Shown here in pieces: positions 52,979-61,222 of a DNA stretch of 64,000 bases; positions within the stretch are counted from its first letter, which is position 1, and each line of letters opens with the position of its first letter. This DNA comes from an uncultured Prevotella sp. GTDB lineage: Bacteria > Bacteroidota > Bacteroidia > Bacteroidales > Bacteroidaceae. Made by a program: the position numbers and the translations under genes. Under the pieces are notes generated by a model. That model ran no database searches and had not been told where the DNA came from. It was given only the letters and a program-made list of their open reading frames with translations. Location: assembly GCA_900541575.1 (NCBI GenBank), contig UQKO01000001.1:1-64000 (forward strand), in the 5' to 3' direction.

Positions 52979-53291
52979 TTTTCCCTTGTGAACGGAGATT
53001 TTCGTAAACTGCGAACGGAGTGCTCCGAACCTCGTCATTATCATGCTAAAACCTAAGCCTTTCCGTTTCTACTTGAAGACTTTCCCGTCGTACACAGGCC
53101 TGTGGTAAAGCTACCGAACGGCAGCGGTAGAGCTACCGCACGGCAGTGGTAAAGCTATCACTGGGCAGTGTACGACGGAAAGATGTGCATCTGCAAAAGA
53201 AAAAAACGAACATCTGTGAATGGTAAAACGGGCATCTGTGAAAGGAAAGACAAATCACTTTTCTCATAATACAACCAAAAATATCCGCTAG
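52979..53291 (-). repeat. Long dispersed structured repeat, copy D, with hairpin array
   Basis: Inverted homolog of the element at 39957-40207. In this copy an array of 22-bp hairpin units (53108-53173) sits between GCCCAGTG and the following stem arm. An 11-bp outer stem CCGTCGTACAC (53085-53095) and GTGTACGACGG (53168-53178) encloses it. The corresponding stem in copy C reads GTCGTTCA/TGAACGAC: T-to-A on one arm is matched by A-to-T on the other. The end-like core (TAGCGGATATTTTTGGTT on the minus strand) is at 53275-53291. Confidence 0.8.
53108..53173. repeat. 22-bp hairpin units (array 3)
   Basis: Units begin at 53108 (AAGCTACCGAACGGCAGCGG then TA), 53130 (GAGCTACCGCACGGCAGTGG then TA) and a diverged third at 53152. 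Period 22 as in arrays 1 and 2. Confidence 0.8.
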
Positions 53292-53343
53292 TTTTCTACT
53301 CGGGACTTGCACCCGTTAGATAATGCTCATGCCGAGCGTACAC

Positions 53344-53382
53344 AAAAAAATGCAAGAACTACCTTACAGCGTTCTTGCATTT
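53344..53382 (-). terminator. Terminator of tRNA-Thr
   Basis: AAATGCAAGAAC (53348-53359) pairs with GTTCTTGCATTT (53371-53382); on the minus strand a T7 tract follows directly. Confidence 0.9.
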
Positions 53383-53386
53383 TGAG

Positions 53387-53459
53387 AGCCGAAAGCGGGA
53401 CTCGAACCCGCGACCTATTCATTACGAATGAATTGCTCTACCAACTGAGCCATTTCGGC
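53387..53459 (-). tRNA. tRNA-Thr (CGT)
   Basis: 73-nt cloverleaf on the minus strand. Acceptor GCCGAAA pairs with TTTCGGC; D-arm GCTCAGTTGGTAGAGC; anticodon stem ATTCA/TGAAT around TTCGTAA, anticodon CGT; T-arm GCGGGTTCGAGTCCCGC. The 3' CCA is not encoded. Confidence 0.97.
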
Positions 53460-53760
53460 CTTTTGCTTAATTAGGCAATCTATTGATTATCCTCATTTGC
53501 GAACGCAAAGTTATACATTTATTTATAAATAGCCAAACAAAGCACTATTTTTCTCGAAAGTTTTTTGTCTTTGAAGTAGATTTAAGGAGGCAATAAGAAG
53601 ATTCGTTCGATGGATAACATGCCCTTGCGTCGACATAGCATCTAGTCAAAAGAGGAATAAGACATTTCTCCTAACGCCAACGCGAGACACATTGCCCACA
53701 TAACGAATAGACTAACCATCTTGCACGAATACGCAATGAGCACTCCTATATATATTATAG
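53460..53760. other. Intergenic region between tRNA-Thr and the WG-repeat gene
   Basis: Apart from the tRNA promoter at 53506-53537 nothing is recognised. Confidence 0.5.
53506..53537 (-). promoter_or_regulatory. tRNA-Thr promoter
   Basis: Minus strand TTTG (53537-53534) and TAACTTTG (53513-53506) with a 20-nt spacer. Confidence 0.78.
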
Positions 53761-53802
53761 GTGGTTCTGTAAATTCTGATGATGGAATTTACAGAACCAC
53801 CC
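53761..53802 (-). terminator. Stem-loop after the WG-repeat gene
   Basis: GGTGGTTCTGTAAATTC (53761-53777) and GAATTTACAGAACCACC (53786-53802) form a perfect 17-bp stem over an 8-nt loop, 28 nt past the gene's stop. No strong T-run follows. Confidence 0.7.
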
Positions 53803-53830
53803 TTATAGAAGCCGAAGGACTAGTTCTTCA

Positions 53831-56290
53831 TTATTGACCAAACACCTTCTCGTAGTCGGTTGCAAAGTTTTGGTAAGTTTGCGTCATTTTCTCTACCTTC
53901 TTTTGGTAATCAGTTTGACTCTTTGCCCATTCTGTGGGCGGATACCAACGTATGTCATCACGTTTCTTACTTAGTTTAAGCGTACATCCATTAAAAAAAT
54001 CTGAGGGAAGGCCCAAATCATGTGCTCCACCACTCAGTGTGGGATATTTACTCAAAGTGTGCACTCTAATGGATCGATCTTGACCAGGAACCCATCCCTT
54101 AATAAGTGAGAACACCTGCAAATTGCCTAATGTGCATTCGCCCGTATTGTCATTTACTTGCACTATCTCTATTCTGTAGCGACGTGGAACAACAGAACCA
54201 TTTTCAAAACCATCCATCATCATCATTAAGTTGAACCAAAGGTTTGCTCCCATATTATCAGAAACTACACGCAGATTATGATACATAGCCGACCCTGCAT
54301 CTACCACAATATATTGTTTTCCGCCCTCCTTCTGCATGCCAACGATTTTCATAGGAGGATAGTACACATTTACCGCCAATGAACCACCTACATATCGTTT
54401 CATCGGATCTAGCATCAACGCCAAGTAGCCATAAGTATTTTTACCAAATGGACTGCAGATATTTTTCTCCTTACTCATTTCTGCATAGAGAGGAACATCT
54501 ATGTAATCATTTCCTGATAGTTTCATTTTGAGAGTTCCTTGGTAAACGTTCGAATGATTAAATTTCTCTATCACTGGACGCTTAAGAAATGTCACGGTAG
54601 CTGTATCATTCTCAAACACTGAGAATGACTCCTCGCCTATTTCTCTATTTCTCAATCTGATACTAGTGACCACCCAGCCTTCATTAGGCTTTGCTTGAAC
54701 AGATACCTTATCGCCATATTTAATAGGAGATTTTCCTACAACAGAAGCACTACCTCCTACTGCTGGATTACATTTTACCTTGACCGAATAAGTTTGATCA
54801 ATTTTCCCCGTAGGGCCTTTAGGCTTTTTGTTTGTTCCGCCACAATCTACAACGACTTTGTTTTCGTCATAATCATCGGAATGAACAAAGCCTTTCAAAT
54901 CCTCCGCCGTAAAGCACTCTTCACCAAAGAGCCAAGCAATCTCGCCCGTATATTTCACCAAAGCCATAAAACGCTTATCATCTATCCTGATATTATCTGC
55001 GATAATATAGCCATCTTTGCTCGGTTGGCTAAATCCTCTAATATAGCCGTGCTCCCACATATCGCCTAATTCCTTTAACACCAATCGTCCTCTACTATCA
55101 ATTACGGCAGTTCCCGAATGGATAGTGTACAATCCAAACGAATCGAAAGGGTTGGAGGCCCACAATTCTCCTGCATATATTGAATGTCCGTCGCTGCTAT
55201 ATGTCGAGTAAGTATCCGTAATATTGAAATTATCATCTACAGAAAACACTCGATCCCAATAATCCTTAATACCACGAACCAATGCGTGGCCTTCATAAAA
55301 TGAAGTTCCACCATACGACACCGCGAGTTTACGCCCCTTCAAGTCATAATAAGTCGTTGTAGGTTCACTCCCATCAGAATACACATAGTATTTGCCATCA
55401 CGCACATCACCTATCACATAAGTTTCACTCAAATCGAATTGTGTAGAAACGACAGAAGTTGTCAGCACTGTTTTTCCTGTGCAGTCAATCAACGTCGCCG
55501 TATAATTTCCACTGCCCTCGTTTCGAACAAATGTCCATGCATAGCCTTCGCTAAAGTCGCGCACTTTATCCCAACGGGGCTGAATGACCACTTGGCCTTT
55601 CTCATCCATGAAGCCCCATTTATGTCCACGCACTTGAAAAGCACGCAAGCCACACTTGAGCGCACGAGGTTTTCCCTCACAACCATAACCAAAAATCAAG
55701 TTGGTAGGCGATGGAAACTTTTCTCCCCGCGTGTTAATGAAGAAGTTTCCAAGTTCTTGATAGCCCTGCATCTTGGTCACATAAGCAAGTCCATCAACAA
55801 AACCAGACTGCGGCTTCCAAGACGGATCAAGATTTCTCACCGATCCATCCTTATATAGTATCGAATAGAATTCCTTGCCGAAGTTGTTTTTCTTAGCAGA
55901 TTTGGCAATGAGCGCGCCATTATCAAATAGCATATTATTATCTCCTCGTGTTCCCAATGCTTTCCATTCTGGACCAAATAGATACTCACCATCGATTGTC
56001 CACACAGCAAGAAGATTCTTATCTATTAAGCAGAATGCGCCTTCGCTCACATTGTAAAGCGCACCTGAGTAAAGACTGGAAATCACCTTATAGTGTGTTC
56101 TGCTAGTAAGATAGGGCACCATATAAGGTCTTATGTCATCTGGATTGTCCTGTTCACTTTGAGAATCTTGCTGCATCACGTATTCTGTGAATGTCTTAAC
56201 TTCTTGAGCCGACGATGCTAAAGGTCTAGCTGTAAATGTTAGGGTTGCCAACGCTGCGAGCCATAATGTTGATAGAATGTTCTTTCGCAT
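53831..56290 (-). CDS. Large secreted WG-repeat protein
   Basis: An 819-residue exported protein. The signal peptide is about residues 1-28 (LWLAALATLTFTARPLASSA). Residues ~50-470 hold WG-type repeats: KWGFMDEKGQVVIQPRWDKV is the clearest, with weaker copies such as DGEYLFGPEWKALG. A repeat-like beta domain follows (YSVKVKCNPAVGGSASVVGK, KPNEGWVVTSIRLRN, about 500-570), similar to the InlB B-repeat class. The C-terminal ~250 residues form a beta-rich part with no named domain. No T9SS domain is seen at the C-terminus, so the final location is uncertain. Possibly a surface or periplasmic scaffold. Confidence 0.8.
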   Translation of the reverse strand: MRKNILSTLWLAALATLTFTARPLASSAQEVKTFTEYVMQQDSQSEQDNPDDIRPYMVPYLTSRTHYKVISSLYSGALYNVSEGAFCLIDKNLLAVWTIDGEYLFGPEWKALGTRGDNNMLFDNGALIAKSAKKNNFGKEFYSILYKDGSVRNLDPSWKPQSGFVDGLAYVTKMQGYQELGNFFINTRGEKFPSPTNLIFGYGCEGKPRALKCGLRAFQVRGHKWGFMDEKGQVVIQPRWDKVRDFSEGYAWTFVRNEGSGNYTATLIDCTGKTVLTTSVVSTQFDLSETYVIGDVRDGKYYVYSDGSEPTTTYYDLKGRKLAVSYGGTSFYEGHALVRGIKDYWDRVFSVDDNFNITDTYSTYSSDGHSIYAGELWASNPFDSFGLYTIHSGTAVIDSRGRLVLKELGDMWEHGYIRGFSQPSKDGYIIADNIRIDDKRFMALVKYTGEIAWLFGEECFTAEDLKGFVHSDDYDENKVVVDCGGTNKKPKGPTGKIDQTYSVKVKCNPAVGGSASVVGKSPIKYGDKVSVQAKPNEGWVVTSIRLRNREIGEESFSVFENDTATVTFLKRPVIEKFNHSNVYQGTLKMKLSGNDYIDVPLYAEMSKEKNICSPFGKNTYGYLALMLDPMKRYVGGSLAVNVYYPPMKIVGMQKEGGKQYIVVDAGSAMYHNLRVVSDNMGANLWFNLMMMMDGFENGSVVPRRYRIEIVQVNDNTGECTLGNLQVFSLIKGWVPGQDRSIRVHTLSKYPTLSGGAHDLGLPSDFFNGCTLKLSKKRDDIRWYPPTEWAKSQTDYQKKVEKMTQTYQNFATDYEKVFGQ

Positions 56291-56363
56291 TTTCCGTAGT
56301 TTTTTGGGGGGTTAATAATCTCTCAACTCTTTTTTTCACCATTTATCAGTAGTCCTGATGTGA

Positions 56364-56371
56364 CAAAGATA
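56364..56371 (-). promoter_or_regulatory. WG-repeat gene -7 box
   Basis: Minus strand TATCTTTG, 73 nt before the ATG at 56290. Confidence 0.5.
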
Positions 56372-56484
56372 AGAACATTTACAGAATAATCCTCTTTTTT
56401 CCTTAAAAATCTGATGTATAAACACTTATCACATCTGAACACGACAAGCCATTCTATTTATTCTAGAAAATAGGATATAATAAC

Positions 56485-56528
56485 AAAAGGTTCTGTTTGC
56501 CTACATTATTCGGCAAACAAAACCTTTT
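56485..56528 (-). terminator. Terminator of the helicase gene
   Basis: AAAAGGTTCTGTTTGCC (56485-56501) pairs 16/17 with GGCAAACAAAACCTTTT (56512-56528), 36 nt past the helicase stop. Confidence 0.8.
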
Positions 56529-56563
56529 CCATTTCATTAGGAAATGTCAAGAGAAGCATTCCC

Positions 56564-58720
56564 CTACTCTATGCCTTTCTTGTCTTTGGATTTAGATTTC
56601 GATATCAACTGAAGCAATTCTGCACCATAATTTGCCAAGCTCTTCGCACCAAAATAGGGAACTTTCTTTAATTCCTCCATCGTAGTGGGAGCATGATTAG
56701 CCATAGTCATCAAAGCCTTGGTGCTTAAGATGGTATAAGCGGGAAGTTTGCGCTCTAACGCTTTTTCTCTGCGCCACGTTTGCAACGTGTAATACAGACT
56801 TGCATTCTTTACCTCTGTCGGAACCACATACTTATCGTTAACCGCATTCTTAGCTCCACTCTTCGCTTTTTGTTTGCGTGTATTGGCAGGCGCCATCTTA
56901 TCGTCGGCTTCGAGCAATACTTTTGCACGATAATTGAGGAATTGCGAAGCTTTAAAGCCCTCGTAAGCCACAAAGTGAAGTAACTTTCGGTGAGCCGAAA
57001 CGGCTTCTTTCCATTCCGAGAATGCCGATTTCAGTTGCTTTTCCACTGCGGCATTGTCCGATTCTATTTGGTGCAAAGCCACCCACCTACTGAGTTCATC
57101 TAGCTTTGTCGAAAAATATTCAGCTCCTTTCGCTATGCGCTGTTGCAGAGCTACATCCTCTGCAGAATTTTCCGTTTGAGCCAACATGCGCGAATATTGG
57201 GAATAAAAACTGCCCGACACATTCATCACCTCCAAGTCAAACACACGCAGTCGTGCATCAAACTCTTGAAGCGTCTTTCCATAAAGACCTGCTAAATGCC
57301 GACGTAGAATCTCCGTGATACTCGACAAGGCGATACGTTCACGCTCAAACTTAAACAGTTCCGTGAGCAGATGAAGTTCAAACGATTGACGCATAGCCGA
57401 GAGTTTCTCTCCATCCACACGACTATTGCGCATACGTTCGTTAAACTTTTCAATATTCTGGTCGGCAATCACCGCCGAAGGAGGAATGACCGAAGTAAGC
57501 ACTATGCCCTCTAATGTGCGGCATCGGCTCAGCGCTACATAGGTTTGTCCGTGAGCAAATGCTCCTGAAGCATCTATCATCACATGGTCGAATGTCAATC
57601 CCTGACTTTTATGAATCGTAATAGCCCAAGCCAACTTTACAGGATATTGCACAAAGGTGCCATCAACGAATTCTTTGATTTCCTTTGTCTGTTCATCGAG
57701 CCCGTAGCGCGTGTTTGTCCACTCTTCAGGCTTTACACTGATAAGCATATCAGGCTTATCCTTCGGACGAACATCGAAGCCATCGCGCGACACGTTGGTC
57801 ACCTCACCAATCATGCCATTGAAGAAACGTTTTTCTGTATCGTTCTTCACAAACATCACCTGTGCTCCAGACTTAATAACTAATTCTTCGTCTGTGGGAT
57901 AAGAGTATTCTGGAAACTTTCCTTCAATTTTGGCTGTATAAGTACGCGACTCTCCTGGAAGTGAGCTCAATTCTTCCTCATTGATTTTATGTGCTTGCCA
58001 GTTGTGTGTAACTAATTGCACATATCCCTCCGACTTATCAGCCTTAAAGCCTGGAACATATCGTTGATTCAACCTCTGAAGCACTTGCGTATCAGCCCTT
58101 CCCTCTCGAATGCTATTGAGCAGAGAAATGAAATTCTCGTCATTCTGACGATACACTTTCTCAAGTTCTACCGTGACAAAATTGCTACGTTTCAGAGCCA
58201 AGCTGCTAAAGAAGAATGGTGTTTCATAATACTGTCGCAGCATTGTCCACTCCTCATCCTTCACCACAGGCGCTAATTGTTGAAGGTCGCCAATCAAGAG
58301 GAGTTGTACACCACCAAAAGGCTGCTGATTGCGACGTATTTTTCGAAGCATCTCATCTACAGCATCTAACAAGTCTGCACGAACCATACTAATTTCGTCT
58401 ATCACTAGGAGGTCAAGACTTCGAATCAGTCTGAGTTTTTCCTTACGTATGCCATACTTCTTATCTTGCTGATAATTTCCTCCAGGCACATAAGGAACGA
58501 AGGGAAGCTGAAAGAATGAGTGAATCGTCATTCCCTCGGCATTGATAGCAGCAATGCCCGTAGGAGCGAGCACAACCATACGCTTGGGCAAATCTTTGCG
58601 TAACCGACGCAAGAAAGTGGTCTTTCCTGTACCAGCTTTCCCTGTTAAGAATAGGTGTGTATCTGTATTCTCCACAATCTGACGCGCCAACGCGATTTGT
58701 GGATTGTCTATTGCATTCAT
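56564..58720 (-). CDS. Pif1/RecD-like superfamily 1 helicase with C-terminal HRDC-like region
   Basis: A 718-residue ATP-dependent DNA helicase. Walker A is GKAGTGKTT (27-35), motif Ia VVLAPTGIAAINAEGMTIHS, Walker B LDLLVIDEISMVRADLLDA with Asp108-Glu109, motif III GDLQQLAPVV, motif V AWAITIHKSQGLTFDHVMID and motif VI YVALSRCRTLEGIVLTS. The C-terminus (about 630-718) has an HRDC-like part: ARKLPAY-type sequence appears as ERKLPAYTILSTKALMTMA and continues MEELKKVPYFGAKSLANYG. Pif1-type proteins with HRDC domains are common in Bacteroidetes and probably act in replication-fork or G-quadruplex resolution; that is by family only. Confidence 0.93.
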   Translation of the reverse strand: MNAIDNPQIALARQIVENTDTHLFLTGKAGTGKTTFLRRLRKDLPKRMVVLAPTGIAAINAEGMTIHSFFQLPFVPYVPGGNYQQDKKYGIRKEKLRLIRSLDLLVIDEISMVRADLLDAVDEMLRKIRRNQQPFGGVQLLLIGDLQQLAPVVKDEEWTMLRQYYETPFFFSSLALKRSNFVTVELEKVYRQNDENFISLLNSIREGRADTQVLQRLNQRYVPGFKADKSEGYVQLVTHNWQAHKINEEELSSLPGESRTYTAKIEGKFPEYSYPTDEELVIKSGAQVMFVKNDTEKRFFNGMIGEVTNVSRDGFDVRPKDKPDMLISVKPEEWTNTRYGLDEQTKEIKEFVDGTFVQYPVKLAWAITIHKSQGLTFDHVMIDASGAFAHGQTYVALSRCRTLEGIVLTSVIPPSAVIADQNIEKFNERMRNSRVDGEKLSAMRQSFELHLLTELFKFERERIALSSITEILRRHLAGLYGKTLQEFDARLRVFDLEVMNVSGSFYSQYSRMLAQTENSAEDVALQQRIAKGAEYFSTKLDELSRWVALHQIESDNAAVEKQLKSAFSEWKEAVSAHRKLLHFVAYEGFKASQFLNYRAKVLLEADDKMAPANTRKQKAKSGAKNAVNDKYVVPTEVKNASLYYTLQTWRREKALERKLPAYTILSTKALMTMANHAPTTMEELKKVPYFGAKSLANYGAELLQLISKSKSKDKKGIE

Positions 58721-58852
58721 TTTTATATAAGGATATCTATATTACAGATTTAGGAAATCAAGTATTCGGCATCAACTTTCCATCTTTTCTCAAAAAAAGA
58801 GTATCTAAAATGGGGCTTTATCAAATTAAAATTAAAGGCCTTTATCAGCATT

Positions 58853-58898
58853 CTCTAACGACCTTCATCTATAGTCTTTAGGATGAAAAGCGTTAGAG
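58853..58898. repeat. Hairpin related to the 23-bp tandem repeat
   Basis: CTCTAACG (58853-58860) and CGTTAGAG (58891-58898) enclose CCTTCATC and its mirror; GGCCACAGATGAAGGCC follows. The motifs CTAACG and GATGAAG recur in the tandem repeat at 21452-21543. Confidence 0.5.
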
Positions 58899-58967
58899 GC
58901 CACAGATGAAGGCCATTAAAGTATTTCCTTTAAAGAGTGGTATATGATATTTTGTTCTTTCAAAGAG

Positions 58968-59468
58968 TTACTTGGTCAATTTCTTAAACATTCGGCGACT
59001 AAATCGGCGATCAGCATCCATAGCCTTTACCAACTTTCGAGCACCAACAATTTTGCGCATTCTGCTATTGTATTGAGCCTTCATACGCATCCATTTCTTA
59101 TCAAGCTGATCTACCTCATTGAGAACACGCTGACAATCACGTTCATTCATATTTTGCTTCGCAGCATTGGAAAAGGCACGATTCTTCTGTCGCTCAATGT
59201 TACGTTGGCTTTCGTGCATTTCGAAAAACACGGGAAAGAACCGACGCGATTCACCTTCTGTGAATCCTGCTTCTCGAGCGATAAACGCCATCAAATCTTT
59301 CTTGAATTTTTCAGGTTTCCAATCGCAAGGACCTTTACCTGGGCCGTGCGAACGCTGAGTTTGCTGCGCAACTTCAGGGGCTACGTATGTAGTTTGTTGC
59401 ACACGTGTTCCCATACATTGCACACTAACACATAGGAATAGACCTATTAAACTAATAATCATTTTCAT
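58968..59468 (-). CDS. Periplasmic Spy/CpxP-like protein
   Basis: A 166-residue exported protein. The signal peptide is residues 1-19 (KMIISLIGLFLCVSVQCMG). The mature part is helical and strongly basic: FKKDLMAFIAREAGFTEGES, RRFFPVFFEMHESQRNIERQ and KKWMRMKAQYNSRMRKIVGA. This pattern (a helix with a Leu-Thr-x-x-Gln-like turn at AGFTEGE, then long basic helices) fits the Spy/CpxP/ZraP class of periplasmic chaperone or metal-sensor proteins. The gene overlaps the preceding membrane-protein gene by 17 bp and belongs with the sigma factor upstream, so a sensor role for that sigma factor is plausible. Confidence 0.7.
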   Translation of the reverse strand: MKMIISLIGLFLCVSVQCMGTRVQQTTYVAPEVAQQTQRSHGPGKGPCDWKPEKFKKDLMAFIAREAGFTEGESRRFFPVFFEMHESQRNIERQKNRAFSNAAKQNMNERDCQRVLNEVDQLDKKWMRMKAQYNSRMRKIVGARKLVKAMDADRRFSRRMFKKLTK

Positions 59469-59799
59469 AAGACATTATGCTGTTATCGGCATTCGCCATC
59501 ATTAGATAATCATATACGGCCTCATCATCGGCCGCCTCACGCGCTGCGTACTGCTCTTGCTTCGCCTTCGACGATTGCGTGGTGGAAGAGGGCATCCATT
59601 GCGTAAAGAGAAGAGTCAATGCCAATACACAAGCCACTCCTATCCATGGTATCCATGCTACAAAGCGCATCTGCGGCATACGAGTTTCCACTCCATCGAT
59701 TCGCGACATTAGTCTTTCTGCGAAATCAGTAAAGTAGCCTTCGGGTACTTTAAAAGGATTATGACATGAAGCAGGTTGGTTGCAATCAAATTTATGCAT
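59452..59799 (-). CDS. Single-pass membrane protein, candidate anti-sigma factor
   Basis: A 115-residue protein with one transmembrane helix (about 47-69, AWIPWIGVACVLALTLLF). The N-terminal cytoplasmic part has NPFKVPEGYFTDFAERLMSR, a motif seen in membrane proteins encoded beside ECF sigma factors in Bacteroidetes. The C-terminal ~45 residues would be periplasmic and are acidic. It follows the sigma-factor gene by 51 bp and overlaps the Spy-like gene. It lacks a classical zinc anti-sigma motif (HxxxCxxC), so the anti-sigma role is inferred. Confidence 0.75.
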   Translation of the reverse strand: MHKFDCNQPASCHNPFKVPEGYFTDFAERLMSRIDGVETRMPQMRFVAWIPWIGVACVLALTLLFTQWMPSSTTQSSKAKQEQYAAREAADDEAVYDYLMMANADNSIMSYENDY

Positions 59800-59850
59800 A
59801 GTGATTTTTCTTATTTTATTATCTTTTAGACGTCTATGCAGTTCAAGGGT

Positions 59851-60393
59851 TTAATCATGCTCATTAAAATATGCCTCTATTTTCTTCACTGCCAAATGAT
59901 AGGAAGCTTTCAGAGCACCCACACTCGTATCAAGCAATTGGCTCATCTCATCATACCTCATATCGTCATAATATTTCAGATTAAACACGATGCGCTGCTT
60001 ATCAGGCAACGTGGCAATAGCCTTCTGAAGAAGCAATTCCGTTTCATTGCCATCAAAATAGGGATCACTCTCAAGCGTTCGCCCTCCCATAGCCACTTCA
60101 TCATCAAAACTACAATTATCCGTAGGCATGCGTTTTAGAAAGGAGAGGCTTTCATTTAGCGCGATGCGATAGAGCCACGTAGAAAGTTGGCTTTCACCAC
60201 GAAAGGTATCCAACGACTGCCATGCTTTCAGAAATGTATTTTGGAGCACATCATCAGCATCGTCATGAAACTGCACAATACGACGAATCTGTCCATATAG
60301 TTGCGGCGACAAATCGCGAACCATTGCGGCAAATGCTTCACGTCGGGTTGACGTATCTTTCAGCAGTTCTACTGTATAGTGTGCGGGATTCAT
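59851..60393 (-). CDS. ECF-type RNA polymerase sigma factor
   Basis: A 180-residue sigma-70 family regulator with only regions 2 and 4. Region 2: DADDVLQNTFLKAWQSLDTF (about 46-65) and STWLYRIALNESLSFLKRM. Region 4: TLPDKQRIVFNLKYYDDMRY and LDTSVGALKASYHLAVKKIE, a clear helix-turn-helix. No region 1.1 or 3. It heads the sigma/membrane/periplasmic set and probably controls it. The gene 99 bp upstream encodes a small T9SS-domain protein. Confidence 0.93.
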   Translation of the reverse strand: MNPAHYTVELLKDTSTRREAFAAMVRDLSPQLYGQIRRIVQFHDDADDVLQNTFLKAWQSLDTFRGESQLSTWLYRIALNESLSFLKRMPTDNCSFDDEVAMGGRTLESDPYFDGNETELLLQKAIATLPDKQRIVFNLKYYDDMRYDEMSQLLDTSVGALKASYHLAVKKIEAYFNEHD

Positions 60394-60492
60394 GAAGGGA
60401 GAATGATGACAAATTGGCTAAGATGTAAGAAAGTTTTGACACAAAAAAGGCGCAGATTACAGACCACGAGATCCTCTGCACCTTTTGGGGGA

Positions 60493-60849
60493 TTATCCAG
60501 CAACACTGATTCTTCTTGTCACTTTTCCAAAGTTTATCAAATAGATTCCTTTGTTCAATGTGAGATGCAAAGTCTTATCGTTGCTGTCAATATGTGATTC
60601 GTATTTCAATCGACCTACTAAATCATAAACCTTGAGAGACTGATTCTGACCATTTACCACACGAATTTGCACAACATTACCACGTATGGATATCGACATT
60701 GAACCAGCATCTTCATTCACCTCCGTTAGTTCCAACCCTGTCTCTGATGGAGTATTGATTGGTAGAGGTTCTGCTTCTGCAGCGCGTCCACATACCGTAA
60801 CCAAGAATAGCACAATACTGAAAAGTGTATAGAGTAAGATTTGTTTCAT
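60493..60849 (-). CDS. Mini T9SS-cargo protein (signal peptide plus sorting domain)
   Basis: A 118-residue exported protein. The signal peptide covers residues 1-24 (LLYTLFSIVLFLVTVCGRAA). A 25-residue linker (EPLPINTPSETGLELTEVNE) leads to a ~70-residue domain with QSLKVYDLVGRLKYESHIDS and LNKGIYLINFGKVTRRISV, the pattern of a T9SS type A sorting domain. There is essentially no cargo. It lies just upstream of the ECF sigma gene on the same strand. Confidence 0.72.
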   Translation of the reverse strand: MKQILLYTLFSIVLFLVTVCGRAAEAEPLPINTPSETGLELTEVNEDAGSMSISIRGNVVQIRVVNGQNQSLKVYDLVGRLKYESHIDSNDKTLHLTLNKGIYLINFGKVTRRISVAG

Positions 60850-60971
60850 AAGCTTCTATTTTCAAGCCCACAGAGTTCGTTTCTTTCGAATCTTATGGAC
60901 ACATTTTTTCCTATGTTTGCTCTGCAAATATAGATTTATTCCGTCGAAGCCGCAAATTATTTCCTTAGTTT

Positions 60972-61003
60972 TTTGTTCCCGCACTTTTTTATTTGTACTT
61001 TTG
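60972..61003 (+). promoter_or_regulatory. Promoter of the thi operon
   Basis: TTTG (60972-60975) and TACTTTTG (60996-61003) with a 20-nt spacer, just before the TPP riboswitch. Confidence 0.75.
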
Positions 61004-61011
61004 CCATTCCA

Positions 61012-61104
61012 TTAAGGCTTAGGGGTGTACGTTCTTTCGGACGTGCTGAGATTATACCCTCCGAACCTGCACTGGATCATGCCAGCGAAGGAAAGAGCCT
61101 ACAA
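61012..61104 (+). ncRNA. TPP riboswitch (THI element)
   Basis: The conserved aptamer parts occur in order: AGGGGTG (61021), GTGCTGAGATTATACCCTCC (from 61046), GAACCTG (61066) and CATGCCAGCGAAGGAA (from 61078). It binds thiamine pyrophosphate and lowers expression of thiE and thiC. About 120 nt separate it from thiE. The expression platform is not a clear terminator, so start-site occlusion is possible. Confidence 0.95.
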
Positions 61105-61222
61105 AATACAAGCTCCGTGTTGATTTCATAAATGCCACACTTGTTTTGAGGCATCCCGTCAAATCCGTCATTGCGGATAAAGAATCTTTATGAAAACAAC
61201 ATGCTAAATTCTAAACAAAGAA

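Noticed and set aside
58944..59435. 163-codon frame on the plus strand
   Set aside because: Antisense to the Spy-like gene, which has a signal peptide and operon context.
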